A DNA stretch of 64,000 bases from assembly GCA_018894105.1 (NCBI GenBank), contig CM032133.1, positions 15,514,501 through 15,578,500 on the forward strand, read 5' to 3'. The stretch is from Jacaranda mimosifolia. Lineage: Eukaryota > Streptophyta > Magnoliopsida > Lamiales > Bignoniaceae. The notes below the pieces were generated by a model. It was given only the letters and a program-made list of their open reading frames with translations. It had not been told where the DNA came from and searched no databases. Shown here in pieces: positions 32,767-44,840 of this stretch (its first letter is position 1; each line of letters starts with the position of its first letter). The position numbers and the translations under genes were made by a program.

Positions 32767-34060
32767 ATGGGCGATCGCCTGGAATGCCTCATGGTCGATT
32801 TCCTTCGACAACACATCGATGTGTCTACTTGGAAAGCTGCCGACCTCCAAGGAATCAATCCAAGTGTCATCATCTATCGACTCAACATAGACCCCGCCCA
32901 CAAGCCAGTAAGGCAAAAGACAAGAACTTTCAATGTTGAGAGGTCCCAAATCATCGAGGAGGAGGTCAACAAGCTTTTAGAGGCAGGATATATTATAGAA
33001 ATCCAGTACCCCTATTGGATTTGTAATGTTGTACTCGTCCCCAAGAATGACGGACAATGGCGCATGTGTAACGATTTCACCGATTTGAATAAAGCTTGCC
33101 CTAAGGATCCTTACCCCTTGCATCGTATAGATTTATTAGTAGATTCTACCATTGGTTGTGAATTGTTGAGCATGATGGATGCCTTCTAAGGCTATTATCA
33201 AATATTTATGGCACCCGAGGACAGGGACAAGACCTCTTTCGTCGTCCCCAATAGAGTATATTGCTTTTTACTTATGCCCTTCGAGCTAAAAAATGCGGGA
33301 GCAACGTACCAAAGATTAGTGAACTTCATGTTCAAGAATGAGATCGGGAGATCGATGGAGGTCTACGTTGATGACATGATCGTTAAAATAGAGAAGGCCA
33401 AGAACCACCTCATCGACCTCGACCACACCTTTTCCATACTAAGGGCGCTCGGCATGAAGCTCAACCCCAATAAATACATGTTTAGGGTTCGTGCAGGTAA
33501 ATTCCTCGGTTATATGGTCAGTCAGAGGGGGATCAAGGCCAACCCACATAAGATCCAAGCAATTCTGGACGTTGCCCCACCTCGCACTGTTCGAGATGTA
33601 CAGCGCCTAATCGGCAAGATCATAGCCCTCGGCAGGTTCATTGCACAACTAGCCGACAAGAGCCTCATTTTCTTCAAAATACTCAAAAATGGGAAGAAAT
33701 CAGGGTTCCAGTGGACTCAGTAGTGCGACCAGGCCTTGGTAGAGCTCAAGCAATACTTTTCTTCACCGTCTATGCTCACCAAACCCGAGCTGGGAGAAGT
33801 GCTACAACTTTATCTGGTTGTATCCACTACCTTGATTAGTTCAGTATTGGCATTGACGAGAGACGGGACTCACCGTCCTGTGTATTATTGCAGTAAGGCT
33901 TTGCACGGGCTCGAACATAATTATTTGGAGATCGAGAAGTTCGCTCTCACCTTCGTTACTGCAACATGAAAGTTACGACCTTACTTCCAGTCCCATGAGA
34001 TCGTGGTGTTAACGAATAACCATTAAAGCAGGTGTTGTCGAAGCCTGACACTTCAGGTCG
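32767..34060 (+). pseudogene. Reverse transcriptase and RNase H of element A
   Basis: RT motifs appear in order: IIEEEVNKLLEAGYI, VLVPKNDGQWRMCNDF, LNKACPKDPYPL, FVVPNRVYCFLLMPF, and the catalytic YVDD box (33364-33375). RNase H follows with PVYYCSKAL and a LEIEKFAL segment. In-frame stops occur at 33187-33189 (TAA, within the MDAF-GYYQ motif), 33721-33723 (TAG) and 33967-33969 (TGA). The reading frame itself is largely kept, so most damage is base substitution. Confidence 0.88.
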
Positions 34061-34204
34061 ACTCACCAAATGGGCCATCGAGCTCGGGGAGTTCGACATC
34101 ACATTTCAGCCGCAAACGGCCATAAAAGCACAAGTCCTGGCCGACTTTATCGTCGAGAGACTCAACCTGCCCGACCAAATCATTGGGAACTCATCAGTAT
34201 AGAC

Positions 34205-34610
34205 ACTGCACGTCGACGGTTCGGCAACCTCATTGGGAGGCAGAATAGGTGTCTCTCTCCGTTCCCCACTTGCCGAGGAATATGATTTTGCAATAAAGAT
34301 CGACTTCCCGGTCACCAAAAATGAAGCAGAATATGAAGCTCTCATTGCTGGAATGAACATGGCAGCAACTCGGGATGTCGAGCAGCTGGTAGCAATCACT
34401 GATTCCCAACTGGTCGCGGAACAGGTCGAAGGCAATTTCGAAGCCAATGAGGCCAAAATGACCCAATATCTGACTGAAGTAAGACAATTACAACGATCAT
34501 TCAAGAGTTTCACCCTGAGCCAGGTCCCTTGAGTAGAGAATAAACGGGCAGATGCACTCTCAAAATTGGCAAGCTTAACAAAGGGAACCAGGGAAAGAAC
34601 CATAACGTTC
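34205..34610 (+). pseudogene. Second (archaeal-type) RNase H of element A
   Basis: LHVDGSAT...LGGRIGVSLRSP, then FPVTKNEAEYEALIAGM, then ITDSQLVAEQVEGNFEA: the D-E-D pattern of the second RNase H carried by Tat-lineage elements. A TGA at 34530-34532 interrupts it. This domain is what places the element in the Tat lineage. Confidence 0.85.
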
Positions 34611-34699
34611 TTGGTGGCCAGTAAATCGTGTATCCAAGCGGTCGACCAGAACCTTATCGGTTTGGTCGGGGAGACTCCTTCCTAGCAAGACCCAATTAA

Positions 34700-35912
34700 G
34701 CTCTACCTAAGTCAGGGGATGGCCCCCAATGATGAGAATGAGGCTCGCAGGCTTAGAGGATTGGCAACCAAGTTCGCCTTTGACGAACACAGACAACTCT
34801 ATAGGAGGTCAATATCAGGGCCACCACTAAGATGCCTTACTCTCGAGGAGGCAAGCGAAGTGATGCGCAAGATTCACACCAACATCTGCGGCAACCATTC
34901 TGGAGGTTGGTCCTTAGCCCATAAAGTTATTCGGTATGGTTAATTTTGGCCCACCTTGCTGCAGGATTCGGTCAACTACACCAAGAAATGCCCATCATGT
35001 TAGGTCCACTCGAGCATACTACACCAACCAGCCGCGTCGATGGTAAATGTCCAGATTTCACGGCCCTTCAAATAGTGGGGGATCGATATAGTTGGGTCTC
35101 TCCCAAAAACTTTCGATCAGCGAAAATTCATCATCGTCGCGGTCGACTACTTCACTAAATGGGTCAAAGCTGAAGCAGTCCCGAAAATCACCGATGCGGC
35201 CATTAAGAGCTTCATTTGGAAAAACATAATTTGTCGATTCGGATTGCCCAAAGTCCTCATTTCTGATAATGGAACCCAATTCTAGAGTAAAAACATAAGA
35301 AAATGGTGCGAGACCTTGGGAATCAACTAGCACTTCACATCAGTAAGGAACCCCCAGGCTAACGGCCAGACGGAGGTCACGAACAGAACAATTCTCAACC
35401 ACCTCAAAGCCCGAATAGCAGGCACATAAGCAAGTTGGACGGACGACCTCCTGGGGGTGCTATGGGCATATAGGACTACTCCGCGAATCGCTACAGGTTG
35501 CAGCCCCTACAGCTTGGTCTATGGTTCCGAAGCAGTAATCCCATCCGAGCTGGTCCAACACACAGCCTGGGTGGTTTACTATAATCTGATCAGGAATGCA
35601 ACAGAAAGGACCCTAGACTTAATCACCATCGATGATCTATGCCACACAGCCTACAATACGATGCAACGATACAGATCGAAAATGGCAGAACAATACAACA
35701 GATTAGTTCGACCTCGTAGTTTCAAAGTCAATGACCTGGTCCTCAAGAAGGTAGAAGTGTAGAAAAATGTGGGAAAACTCAACCCCAAGTGGGAGCGACC
35801 TTACTCTGTGGTTAAGGTATCAAAACACAATGCATACTGGCTGGCAGACAAACAGGGCAATGAGCTGCCATGACCTTGGAACGCCATAAATTTAAAGAAA
35901 TTTTACATGTAA
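34700..35912 (+). pseudogene. Integrase of element A
   Basis: The N-terminal HHCC zinc-binding pattern (IHTNICGNHSGGW...TKKCP) is at about 34873-35000. The core has FIIVAVDYFTKWVKAEAVPK, VLISDNGTQF and NPQANGQTEVTNRTI, so the catalytic Asp-Asp-Glu set is visible; the last Glu is GAG at about 35372. The C-terminal domain runs through RPRSFKVNDLVLKKVEV to the stop at 35910-35912. At least five in-frame stops and some frame changes are present. Confidence 0.85.
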
Positions 35913-36014
35913 TTCGGCCATGGGCCACCATTGTATTCAGTTACAAAAATGAAAAGTCCAAGAAAAACTTTCACATAAGCTGCTTATACATATTCACCGA
36001 CATAACTGGACTAC

Positions 36015-36520
36015 TCATTGTCGATCCCGTAGTCGACCAAGCAGGCTCCAATCCGCAAAGTCGAGGCCCCACAGTCGAGACCAACTTGTCAACCCTGTAG
36101 TCGACCAAGCAAGCTCCAAGCCGTAAAGTCGAGGCCCCATAGCCGAGACCAACTTGTCGACCCCGTAGTCGACCAAGCAGGCTCCAAGCCACAAAGTCGA
36201 GGCTCTGCAGTCGAGGCCAACTTGTCGACCCCACAATCGACCAAATAGGCCCCAAGCTGCAAAGTAGAGGCTTAGCATCTGATACCAACTTGCCGACCCC
36301 ATAGTCGTTAAATTATATCAAGTTTGTCATTAATTGTTTGACCCAATCAAGAGATCGATGCAGTAGTTTGCAATCGACCCTGCAGTTAAATTATTTAAAG
36401 CTTATCAGCAATTACTTGAAATCAACCACGTAGTCGCTAAATTATTTCAAGTTCATCATTAATTACTTTATCTAATCGAGCAGTCGACGCAACAGTTTGC
36501 AATCATAAAGATTGTTAATT
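36015..36520 (+). repeat. Tandem repeats between pol and the antisense ORF in element A
   Basis: Four ~68-base units starting GTCGACCAAGCAGGCTCCAA occur near 36032, 36100, 36168 and 36235. A second, AT-richer repeat follows (TAAATTATxTCAAGTTxxTCATTAATT near 36306 and 36432, with a weaker copy between). Tandem repeats in this position are known in Tat-lineage elements. Unit lengths differ from those in element B. Confidence 0.8.
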
Positions 36521-36791
36521 ATTTTGCTTAATAGCGCGCACGAGGTGGCAAATCACTATCTTTGATTTAGCAAATCGGTAAATTCATTTGTGCAATAGAA
36601 TAAAGGCAGTCAAGGTAAAAAGCCTGAGGAAACACTTGCTCAAATGCAGAAAACATTGATTATACATAATAAAAAATTGTTTACATTAGTAAAAAAAAAA
36701 CAACAATTACAACAACAACAATAATTACATCATTTAAGTAGCAGCAGCGTCAGCTCGACCCGCCGCCCTCATTGCCCGCGCCTCGAGCGCC

Positions 36792-39270
36792 TTACTCAAT
36801 GACTTGCTCGAGCTCATCGCTCGAGGCTATTAGAATAGGAACTGGCTTGGGCATGGCAACAGCAACAGGGACAGTGGCGATTGTCGGCTGAGAAGGACCA
36901 GCCACGTCGGCTAAAAAGCGCTCGTCCAGAGAATGAAGATATTGGGCTGCGTCAACCGTTCTCTCCTTGACCTCTAATACAAAGTCATTAGCAAAGTTAA
37001 ATTCTTTGGCAATGGCCTCCAACCTCTTCTCGATCTCGGCCCGCCTCCTCTGTTCATCCGTCAAAGACGCAGCTGGCGGAACCTCCGCAACCCCCTCGGC
37101 CACAGTGGCCGCTACACCTTCACCCTCAGTATTTCCCTCGCATCTGGTTAGGGCTATAGTTGCTTGTCGAACAGGTGACTGAGGCGATCCTTGTCTTCTG
37201 GTAAGAAGGAGTAGCCCATAAAATGTAGCTGTTTAAGGGCCTTCTCGAAAAAATTATGGGCGTCGCTGAGCGCAAACATAACGCTCGTATCCTGGAGCAT
37301 CGAGCTCAACATAAATTGCTGCATCGCCTCCCATCGCAACAGTGGCAGCTTCTGGTAGAACTCAGCTCGAGTCTCATCAAGGGCAGCGTTCCGACCCGCA
37401 GATCGACTAGAGTTGTAAATGACCGGCCCATCCAACCGAGCCTGCTTTAGCAGCTCATCCATCCTGGTCCTCTCCTCGACAGAGGCAATCAACTGGCTAT
37501 CCCTTACTTGGAGCTACATGTTCAACTCCTCGACCTGCTTGGCCAGCTCTTCGACTCTCGTTTGTGAAGACTCGAGCTGAGCCCTCAGAGTCTCCACGTC
37601 CCCGCTCGCCTGCAGGTGCTCACGGCCAGCTCTAATTGCCTGTAAAAATGATACCCCAGCTGGCCGACCTGAAAGACGACATTGCTAGTAAGAATACAAA
37701 TATTCGATGAGAAAGCACTATTCAACAATGTAATATACTCGACCCAAGCCTTACCATGTTGGAGTGATAAGCCAGTACCCTCAGAGCAACATCCTGACTC
37801 AGCCCCATCAATTTCTTTTGGTCGGGCAGGAACAGCCCGACCATTAACACCTTTAAGAGAGCAGCCCCCGTCAACCCTGTCGTCTCCATCAGTGAGTTGT
37901 GCACGGCCATGCTCGGCTTAGTCCCAAACCTGGGCGAGGGAAGTTTGGGTAGGTGAAACAGCATATTATCCCTGCGTGGCCCAAATAGGTCATTCTCTGT
38001 TGGTTGGCTCGACCCCATGGCCCTCCCTTTACCCTTTTCTGTGGCGGTCCTCTTCGGGGCAGGTCCCGCTTGCTCTACCATGGGTCTTTTACCTCGACCA
38101 GCCAGGCTACTGCCTGCAGTGGCAATAGGTTGAGCTGGCGAAGGAGTTGGCGATGGTGAAGGTGTCATTGCCTCCGGCTGAGGCATCTCGACTGCCGTAG
38201 TTGCTCGACGAGCCATCATCGCCTAGCGGCGTTGCTGGTTCCTCTCTGCCCTAGCTAGAGCCTCAGCCCTCGAACGATCATAATTTCATCGCGATATGCC
38301 AAGCAGCAAGATAGAAAAGTTAAAATCGTGTAGAAAGATAGAAAAATAACAAACTGAAAGCAGCACAGTCTACCTAGTCGGTCATCCGAAGGCAAATTTA
38401 ACTGAGCTGGCGACAACCCAGCTAATACCAAATTTCTCTCCTTGATAAACACCGAGGCCTCCATTTGGTCAAACTCGACTAGATCCCGAACGAAAGTGTT
38501 GGGCTAGGTCGGGGTAAGGTTACCTGGCATCTCGACATGCCCCCTCCACCAGCCCCTCGGAATGTTGAAACCCCTAGCGACTCAAACAAACAAATAACGC
38601 TTTTTTCATTTTTGTCCATAGGAAAAGGTCGAGGTTATGAGGAATTGACAACGGGGTCAAACAGTTAGGTAATAGAAACCCGATTCGTCGGTGCTACTCG
38701 ACTTACGGAACATGGGAAGATGGAAAAGGTTCAAGAAATTCTCAAAGTTGGTTGGCTGGTCGAAAATGTGCATTAAAACAATAAAACTGTAAATGGTTGA
38801 GAAACAATTCGGCAGTAACTGCATTACATACACCTGAAGGCCTCTAAGCAGGTCGACTATCTGAGCACCTAGAGGAAACCTAAGACCACACCTAAAGGCA
38901 TCCTCAAACACGGTGATGCAGCTAGCTGGTGGTCGATGCATTTGACCAGAAACCCCAAGGGTTAAAACTCATACTCAAGAGGAATGTGATACAACTGCTT
39001 AATATGCCTTAAATCAACATGAGTGATGGTGGACACTATCTCGCTGTAATGGTTAGGGGTGAATAATCGACCCCGTGATGGAGGTACCTGACTGGGCCCT
39101 GCTTCATCACCTCTGTGATTGTTGCTCAAACTACTAGAGCTCGAGCTATCGCTCGATGAGCTATCGCTCGACGAGCTACTCGACTCTTTTGATAAACCCC
39201 CAGGCCTATCAGAGCGAGTAGCCTCGCTATCCTTCCCACGGCTGCCCTCAGAATCAGATAAATGCAACAT
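36792..39270 (-). pseudogene. Antisense ORF (aORF) of element A, Transposase_28-like
   Basis: On the strand opposite pol, a spliced frame starts at ATG 39270 (MLHLSDSEGS..., a serine/acidic N-terminus). It continues through ITVFEDAFRCGLRFPLGAQ (38657-38941), the signature of the plant 'putative gypsy-type transposon' family (Pfam Transposase_28). It ends in a coiled-coil/Pro-Ala-rich tail (stop at 36792). Two small introns are inferred by comparison with element B: about 38298-38372, whose acceptor AG is changed to AT here, and about 37671-37755, with GT and AG intact. Extra stops also interrupt it. Its function is not known; extra antisense ORFs are a documented but unexplained trait of Tat elements. 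Confidence 0.7.
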
Positions 39271-39625
39271 TATGACAATAAATCTAAAGATATTGAAGAG
39301 AAGGAAAGAAGGAACTTACTGTATTGATGAACTAAGAGCAAAAGATATTAGCAGCAAAAGCAGTTGGCTAGACACTTGACCAAACACAAAGGTAGTAAAA
39401 GTAAAAATGGTTGTTTTAACAGCGCCTATTTATAGGCAAGCAAGCGCGGCAATCCAAGTTGTTGTAATAATACTGTAACCGCCGTGCCGCACCATGTTCG
39501 ACATGATGTAACTGCTCCTTAAATGCGCGAAACCCTGGTTGATTTTCAAAAACCCTCATCGATTAGTGTAACCGCCCAATAGAGTACTCCGCAATCCTTC
39601 TCGTCGATCCCCTCGTTCAGCATTC

Positions 39626-39641
39626 AAAAGTGGGGGGGACT
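39626..39641 (+). other. Polypurine tract of element A
   Basis: AAAAGTGGGGGGGACT lies just upstream of the 3' LTR, in the position of the plus-strand primer. Element B has the equivalent AAAGTGGAGGGGACT on the minus strand at about 59423-59437. Confidence 0.75.
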
Positions 39642-39643
39642 CA

Positions 39644-40425
39644 TAATATGGGATAGCCCAAGAGGCTCGGCCCAAACACTGTGGGCCCAAGGATGTAGCG
39701 CTAGGCCCATCTTGCACCCATGGCCCAATGGAGCTATCGACCTAAATTGACCTCACTGATCGACGGTATACCTAGACAGACGAGCACTTGACCAGGCCGC
39801 ATACAAAACTGCAGGTCTATAGATCAACCGTACCGCCAGTCCGCCTCATGCGCCGCGTGCCAACCTACTGTCAGGTCGATCATTCTACCGACCAAAGAAA
39901 TTAATGAGGTACAATACCAACTCTACCGCATTAAATGCGCTGACAGGCGGCATGCCTCCGCATTAATGGCACATGCCGCCCCAGTACCACCCATGCTGCC
40001 GCACCAGGGAGGAGGCGCATCAACAATGTCATACTTTGTCCCTAAAACCTAGAAATGCGGCCACCTATAATAGTACAGGAGTGGGAGATGACCAAATGCC
40101 CCTCATGCAAGGACAAAGATCCTTCCTACATGTTAAGGGCATCTCAGAAAAATTTCCACTAGGAGAAGGCTATAAATACCCCCACTTCAGCCTCTCAAAG
40201 GTATTCCATTTTACATATATCAAGCCCTCACTCTGTTGCTCGATTATCTACTTGATCTCATACTAACTTGAGCGTCAAAGAGTCTAAGCCGAGGGCACCT
40301 CGGCTAGCCTGACGTTTGCTCTTGATTGTAGGACTCGGCCCAATTACATTCATATATCGACCAGGGAGGTCGACCCCTTCGAAATCACTACCTAATCCAG
40401 CCTCCATCGGATTTCACCCTCATCA
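39644..40425 (+). repeat. 3' LTR of element A
   Basis: Same 782-base length as the 5' LTR, ending CCTCATCA at 40425. The expected first TG reads TA here. The TATA box is at about 40171. It is preceded by a polypurine tract. Confidence 0.9.
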
Positions 40426-43400
40426 ATAGAAATAGGCTAAATTAGTCTTGGTTTTGGCTTAAATATGCCAGCTCTATTATACAAACAATAATTTTGAGCT
40501 TGATCTATTATCTATGATAGACTTTTTTCTAAGGCCAAACATAGTCTTCTTAATAAATTCAAAAGCTTTGATATGGCATGAAAGCCCACTTAAAAGTTTG
40601 TCTTCTATTAAGGCTTCAATTATGCTTAGGCATTACAAAAATTTAAATCTTTAATAGTCTCAAACTTGTAATAGATCTTAACATGCCCAATTATTTAATA
40701 GACCTAAAAGTTATGCAAATTATAAATATATATATATAAGCAATAACCAAAAATATAAATAATACATAGTTATGAAAGTTAAAATTTAGGTATAAAATAG
40801 TTGAATATAAATAAAACTTATATGGATATAGAGCCAAAAAATAAACCAACCCATTTTCATCAAATGTTAATTACATAATAAAAGCTATTTTATATTAATT
40901 TATTAATATATAATATAAATATAACTATTTTATATTATATAAAGAATGATAAATGAGAAAATTTGTTAGACTTATGGGCTTTTGAAAATGCCTAAGCCTA
41001 AGCCTAACTTATTTAATTAAAAAGACCATTTTTTAAGTTTTGATCTTATTCTTTTTTATTAAATAAGTTAGGACAGACGAGCCCATACGTAGGTGAGACC
41101 AATATGCCCTACTCTCATCCCTATAAATAATATACAAAATTCAAACTAATGTGGAACTCGTATCTCAAAATAACATCACCATGCCCAATGTCAGATTCAT
41201 AAGAAACTCCACGTTATATATGATGATGGTATTACAAAAATTAATAAATTCTGAAACCACTAAATGAAAGCCATAAATTAAATAAAGCTTTATGTATTCA
41301 CATTATAAATACTTGTGTCACATTCAAAAATTAAAATCAACCATTAGAAAGTTGAACTTTCAATATAATATATTATAACATTATTATCTAAAAAAAAAGA
41401 TAATATAGTAGATAATGTTACAAGAAAATGCATTTTTCGAAATAAAAATAATTGTAACAAAACTAAAAAAAAATACAAAAATAAATTTATAGTAACCAAA
41501 TTCTGATATCCTTTCAAAGATCACCTCTTAAATAACAAATTAAAAGTCTTGTTACAGATATTACTTACCATAATGTGTATCTTTAATAATTACTAGGGTT
41601 GTCAACGGGTCGAATTTGGATTGGATCTATCATATCCAAATTTGAATTTGATTATCAAAATTGATATTCGAATCCGATCCGAAATCCTATAGGATTTTTG
41701 TTAGTTTACTATATCTGAATCCGATGGATATCCGAAATTTGATTAAAAAATCCAACCCAATTTATTTATTTATTTATTTCTTTCTTTCTTTCTTTCCTTT
41801 TAAATTTGATAGAAATATTGTATTTATAAAGTAAATATATGTCATATTTGAATTTTTAACCGCTTTTTATTAAATATTAGTCCAAAAGTTAAATATTTGA
41901 ATACTAAATTCCTATTTTACATTATATTAATGCATAGATGAACTATTATATGTTATTATATTTGATATTTTATCAATATCCCTCTTATTTTTTAAGTTAA
42001 AAGCTCAATGTTAATAGTATAATATAGACACTAATATAAATATTAAGTCAATATAATATATAGATTTTATTTTAAAATCTTTATTAATATTATATATATA
42101 TATATATCAGAGTGTTAATTTAATAAAAAATATTAACGTTCAGATTCGGATCTTTAACGGATCAGATTATTTAATTCCATATCCGAACAACTTATTTTGG
42201 ATTACAAATATTTATAATCGGATCTAATCCATCAGATATTTTAACCGAATAAAAATTCTAAAATTCAAATCGAATTCAGATTGGATACGGATTAAAATCC
42301 AATCCATTGGTAGCCATAATAGCTACATTACAAAATTTAACATCTAAAATATAAATTTGTTACCTTTAAAATCTCATTTTACTTAGCGTTACTATTTTGA
42401 AACAAATCTTTTATACATTGTGTAATCCAAAAAAATTCTTTATCATTAAAAAAATAAATAGTCGAAAATTTGGTCATATACTAGATTTCTTTTTGTACAA
42501 TGTTTCACTTTCAACTTGCCTCCGGAACTATTCCATTCAATCTCCTGCAACTTAATCCCTCCAATTTTCCTTCAAAAATTTCACCTCTAGTTTCCCTCCA
42601 AAATTACTTTCCTTTAGTTTCCATCAAAATTACCATCCAATTAGGCTTTATAATATATTTCTTTATTTTTTTAAAACAAATTAGATACTTATATAATTTC
42701 CTTTTACCTACTTCTTGATTTTTATCTTTATATATATTACAATATTTAATAACTATATGATTCCTTTTATTTTTGCAGGCATTAAATGAAAAAAAGTTAA
42801 CAATGTAAGTTAATAAGAAAAAATAAATAAAAACCCCCATTTAAATATGATATAAAAAATACAGATGAAAAAACATATATAAAGAAAACTAAAATATACA
42901 TGAAAATGTACAACAAAAATATAAAATTCAAGGAAATATTTATGTAAACAAAATAAATAAATCTTAATTTGTGATTATTATTTTTTCCTATCTTGTTAAT
43001 ATTGTTAGAAAATAAAATATTCGGGACCTATCAAGAAATGCAAACTAAAATGCATTATTTGTTTAGAAAATTAAAATATTCAAAGATCAAATCCGATTAT
43101 AAATATCTTTAATGTGAAATAAGTGGATGGGATGTGTAGTTAAGCAACTCGAGCTTTTAAAGATTTGATTTCAAACTTTAATATTTTTTATTAAATCGAT
43201 ACACTTATACATGACATTAAATAAAGATTTTTAAATAAATTAAATATATTGTATTGGCCTAATACTGAAAAAAAATATAATAATGTATAATATTTTATCT
43301 GTGAACTAATATAATGTGAAATAATAACTTATTATCCAAATATTTAACTTTTGGGCCAATACATGATAAAAAATTATCAAAAACTCAAAGTTGAAGCAAA

Positions 43401-43964
43401 TTACTTTTTAAATACAATATTTTTTATATAATCCAACATGAGAAAAAGGAAGAAAAAATATTAAATTAGCTTTGATTTTTTCGTCAAATTTTGAATATTC
43501 ACCGATTCGAATATTGTATTGATCAATATAAATTCTATAAGATTTTGGATAGGATTTGAATATAAATTTTAATACTCAAACTTGGATTCAAATAGCAATG
43601 ATTTGATTCGAACCCAATCTGTTGACAGCCTTAGAGAAATTTATAATTTTTTAAAAGCTAGAAAAAATCTAATAGAGCTCTATTTATTTATATTTCAATT
43701 TATATTTTCAACTTTCATCACAAATTAACACAAAGAATTCTCAAAACATACCTAAATTTAGGGCTATAAATGGATATTTGAAAATTCGTTTATCATTCGC
43801 GTTCATATTCATTTATATAAAATTTATTCGTATCCGTTTAAAGCGGATATTATCCGTATTTGATTAGTAGATATCCTATTATAAATAGATATGAATATAA
43901 TAAATACATATTCGATCCGTTTAATATATGTTCTGAATATATATTTATTATATATCCAAACGGA
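40426..43964. other. AT-rich intergenic DNA with hAT-like scraps
   Basis: No gene is seen. AGGGTTGTCAACGGGTCGAA at about 41597 and, on the reverse strand, AAGGCTGTCAACAGATTGGG ending near 43632 look like opposite ends of one hAT-type element family. Each is followed inward by GGAT/ATCCGAAT-rich sequence. A further terminus-like GGCTATAAATGGATATTTGAAA begins near 43762 and breaks off at about 43965. Internal TATCC/GGATAT repeats at 42120-42300 suggest nested copies. I could not confirm target duplications. A (TTTA)n(TTTC)n microsatellite is at about 41760-41795. The open frame at 42500-42718 is low-complexity. Confidence 0.4.
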
Positions 43965-44340
43965 TGACGCCCATGAGATGTAATCAGTTGCACGAAGGCA
44001 ACCATCAGGGTGGTCGGCCCATAGGAACAGTCGCCCTAAGAGTGGCCTCATCCAAGCAAAGGATGGTCACTCTCAAGTGGTAGTCCCCAAGCAAGAGAGA
44101 GCCTCTCTCATAAGTATTAGGCAAATTTTTATTAGCTCAAATTACTATCATCTTAAATATTTTACCTACATATTCCTTCGTTCAACCTAACTTAAGTATC
44201 ATAGGGTGTTAATCGAGGACTACCTCGGTTGAGAGCCAACTTGGCAAACTTAATGTATTCTTCTTGTAATTGCAAGTTCAACTAAGCTTTGATGTACTAG
44301 CTCAAACAAGTTGACTTCCTAACATATCTTGATCTCATCC
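43965..44340 (+). repeat. LTR fragment (gypsy type)
   Basis: This GC-richer block shares LTR landmarks with elements A and B in the same order: an AACTTAAGTATCATAGGGTGTTAATCGAGGACTACCTCGG segment (compare ACTTGAGCGTCGGAAGGCCTAAGCCGAGGGCACCTCGG in A), then CTTGTAATTGCAAGTTCAAC, then ATCTTGATCTCATCC as the probable LTR end. The start is cut into hAT-like DNA at about 43965. Only these short blocks were compared. Confidence 0.5.
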
Positions 44341-44344
44341 TAAA

Positions 44345-44840
44345 AACTCAAAACTCTCCAAACCCACAACCCTAAAAATTGCATCATTAATAATACAAGA
44401 AGACCTTTTTTCCCTCCATATGCAAAATAATGTTAAAATCCCCACCCACCAACCATTGAGCCTATGCATTGAGACACTTTCCAAAGGCCATCTAAAAGTG
44501 GCTCTTTGCTTATTTTTGTACATTTTGCATATAGAAAAAAGTAGTAAATAGGAGAAGTAAACAAAACATAATATATTTGCACGTATAGTAGTTGCTCAGA
44601 GTTCAACAATACAACAATAGTCACAGAATCATCAAAAAGGCACCACATTTTGTTGTTACAACAGAAATAACATATGTAAAATAAAGTCTCCTTGACAGAT
44701 ACACAGGTGAAAATGAATCATAGGCTAAAGAAGGACAAGTAGTCTCAGTTTGTGGTCTCTAACCATTTGGTGAATAATTCTCTAGGATGTGTTGATATCT
44801 ATACCTCTAATAGTCCAAATGAGTATGTTAATCATTTCGT
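44345..44840 (-). pseudogene. LINE (L1-type) ORF2 endonuclease fragment
   Basis: The minus strand reads NILIWTIRGI, then RIIHQMVRDHKLRLLVLL near 44730-44830. Further on, YAKCTKISKEPLLDGLWKVS and GSMVGGWGFNIILHMEGKKV lie near 44400-44560. These are the opening of plant L1-type LINE ORF2 (NxLxWNxRG...HHLVxxHKPxxLxLLEPM) and the YAKCxxxER..LW and GGDFNxI motifs of its endonuclease. There are several stops, and the GGDFN aspartate is disrupted. No reverse transcriptase follows, so it is a short dead fragment. Confidence 0.65.

Larger units (their letters stand above)
29576..40425 (+). mobile_element. Ty3/gypsy retrotransposon A, Tat lineage, complete but decayed
   Basis: Two direct LTRs of about 782 bases bound a ~9.3-kb interior. 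The order is 5' LTR, primer-binding region, gag, protease, reverse transcriptase, RNase H, a second (archaeal-type) RNase H, integrase, tandem repeats, an antisense ORF, polypurine tract, 3' LTR. Two RNase H domains plus extra coding sequence between integrase and 3' LTR are established hallmarks of the Tat lineage (Tat/Retand/Ogre type). The flanks ATAGG (29571-29575) and ATAGA (40426-40430) are a probable 5-base target duplication with one mismatch. LTRs differ at about one base in eight over the part I compared, and every coding domain has stops or frameshifts, so the copy is old and inactive. It is GC-richer than its surroundings. Confidence 0.92.

Noticed and set aside
36792..39270. Antisense genes at 36.8-39.3 kb as host genes
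   Set aside because: They lie inside the LTR-bounded element and recur in the same place and orientation in element B, so they belong to the retrotransposon.
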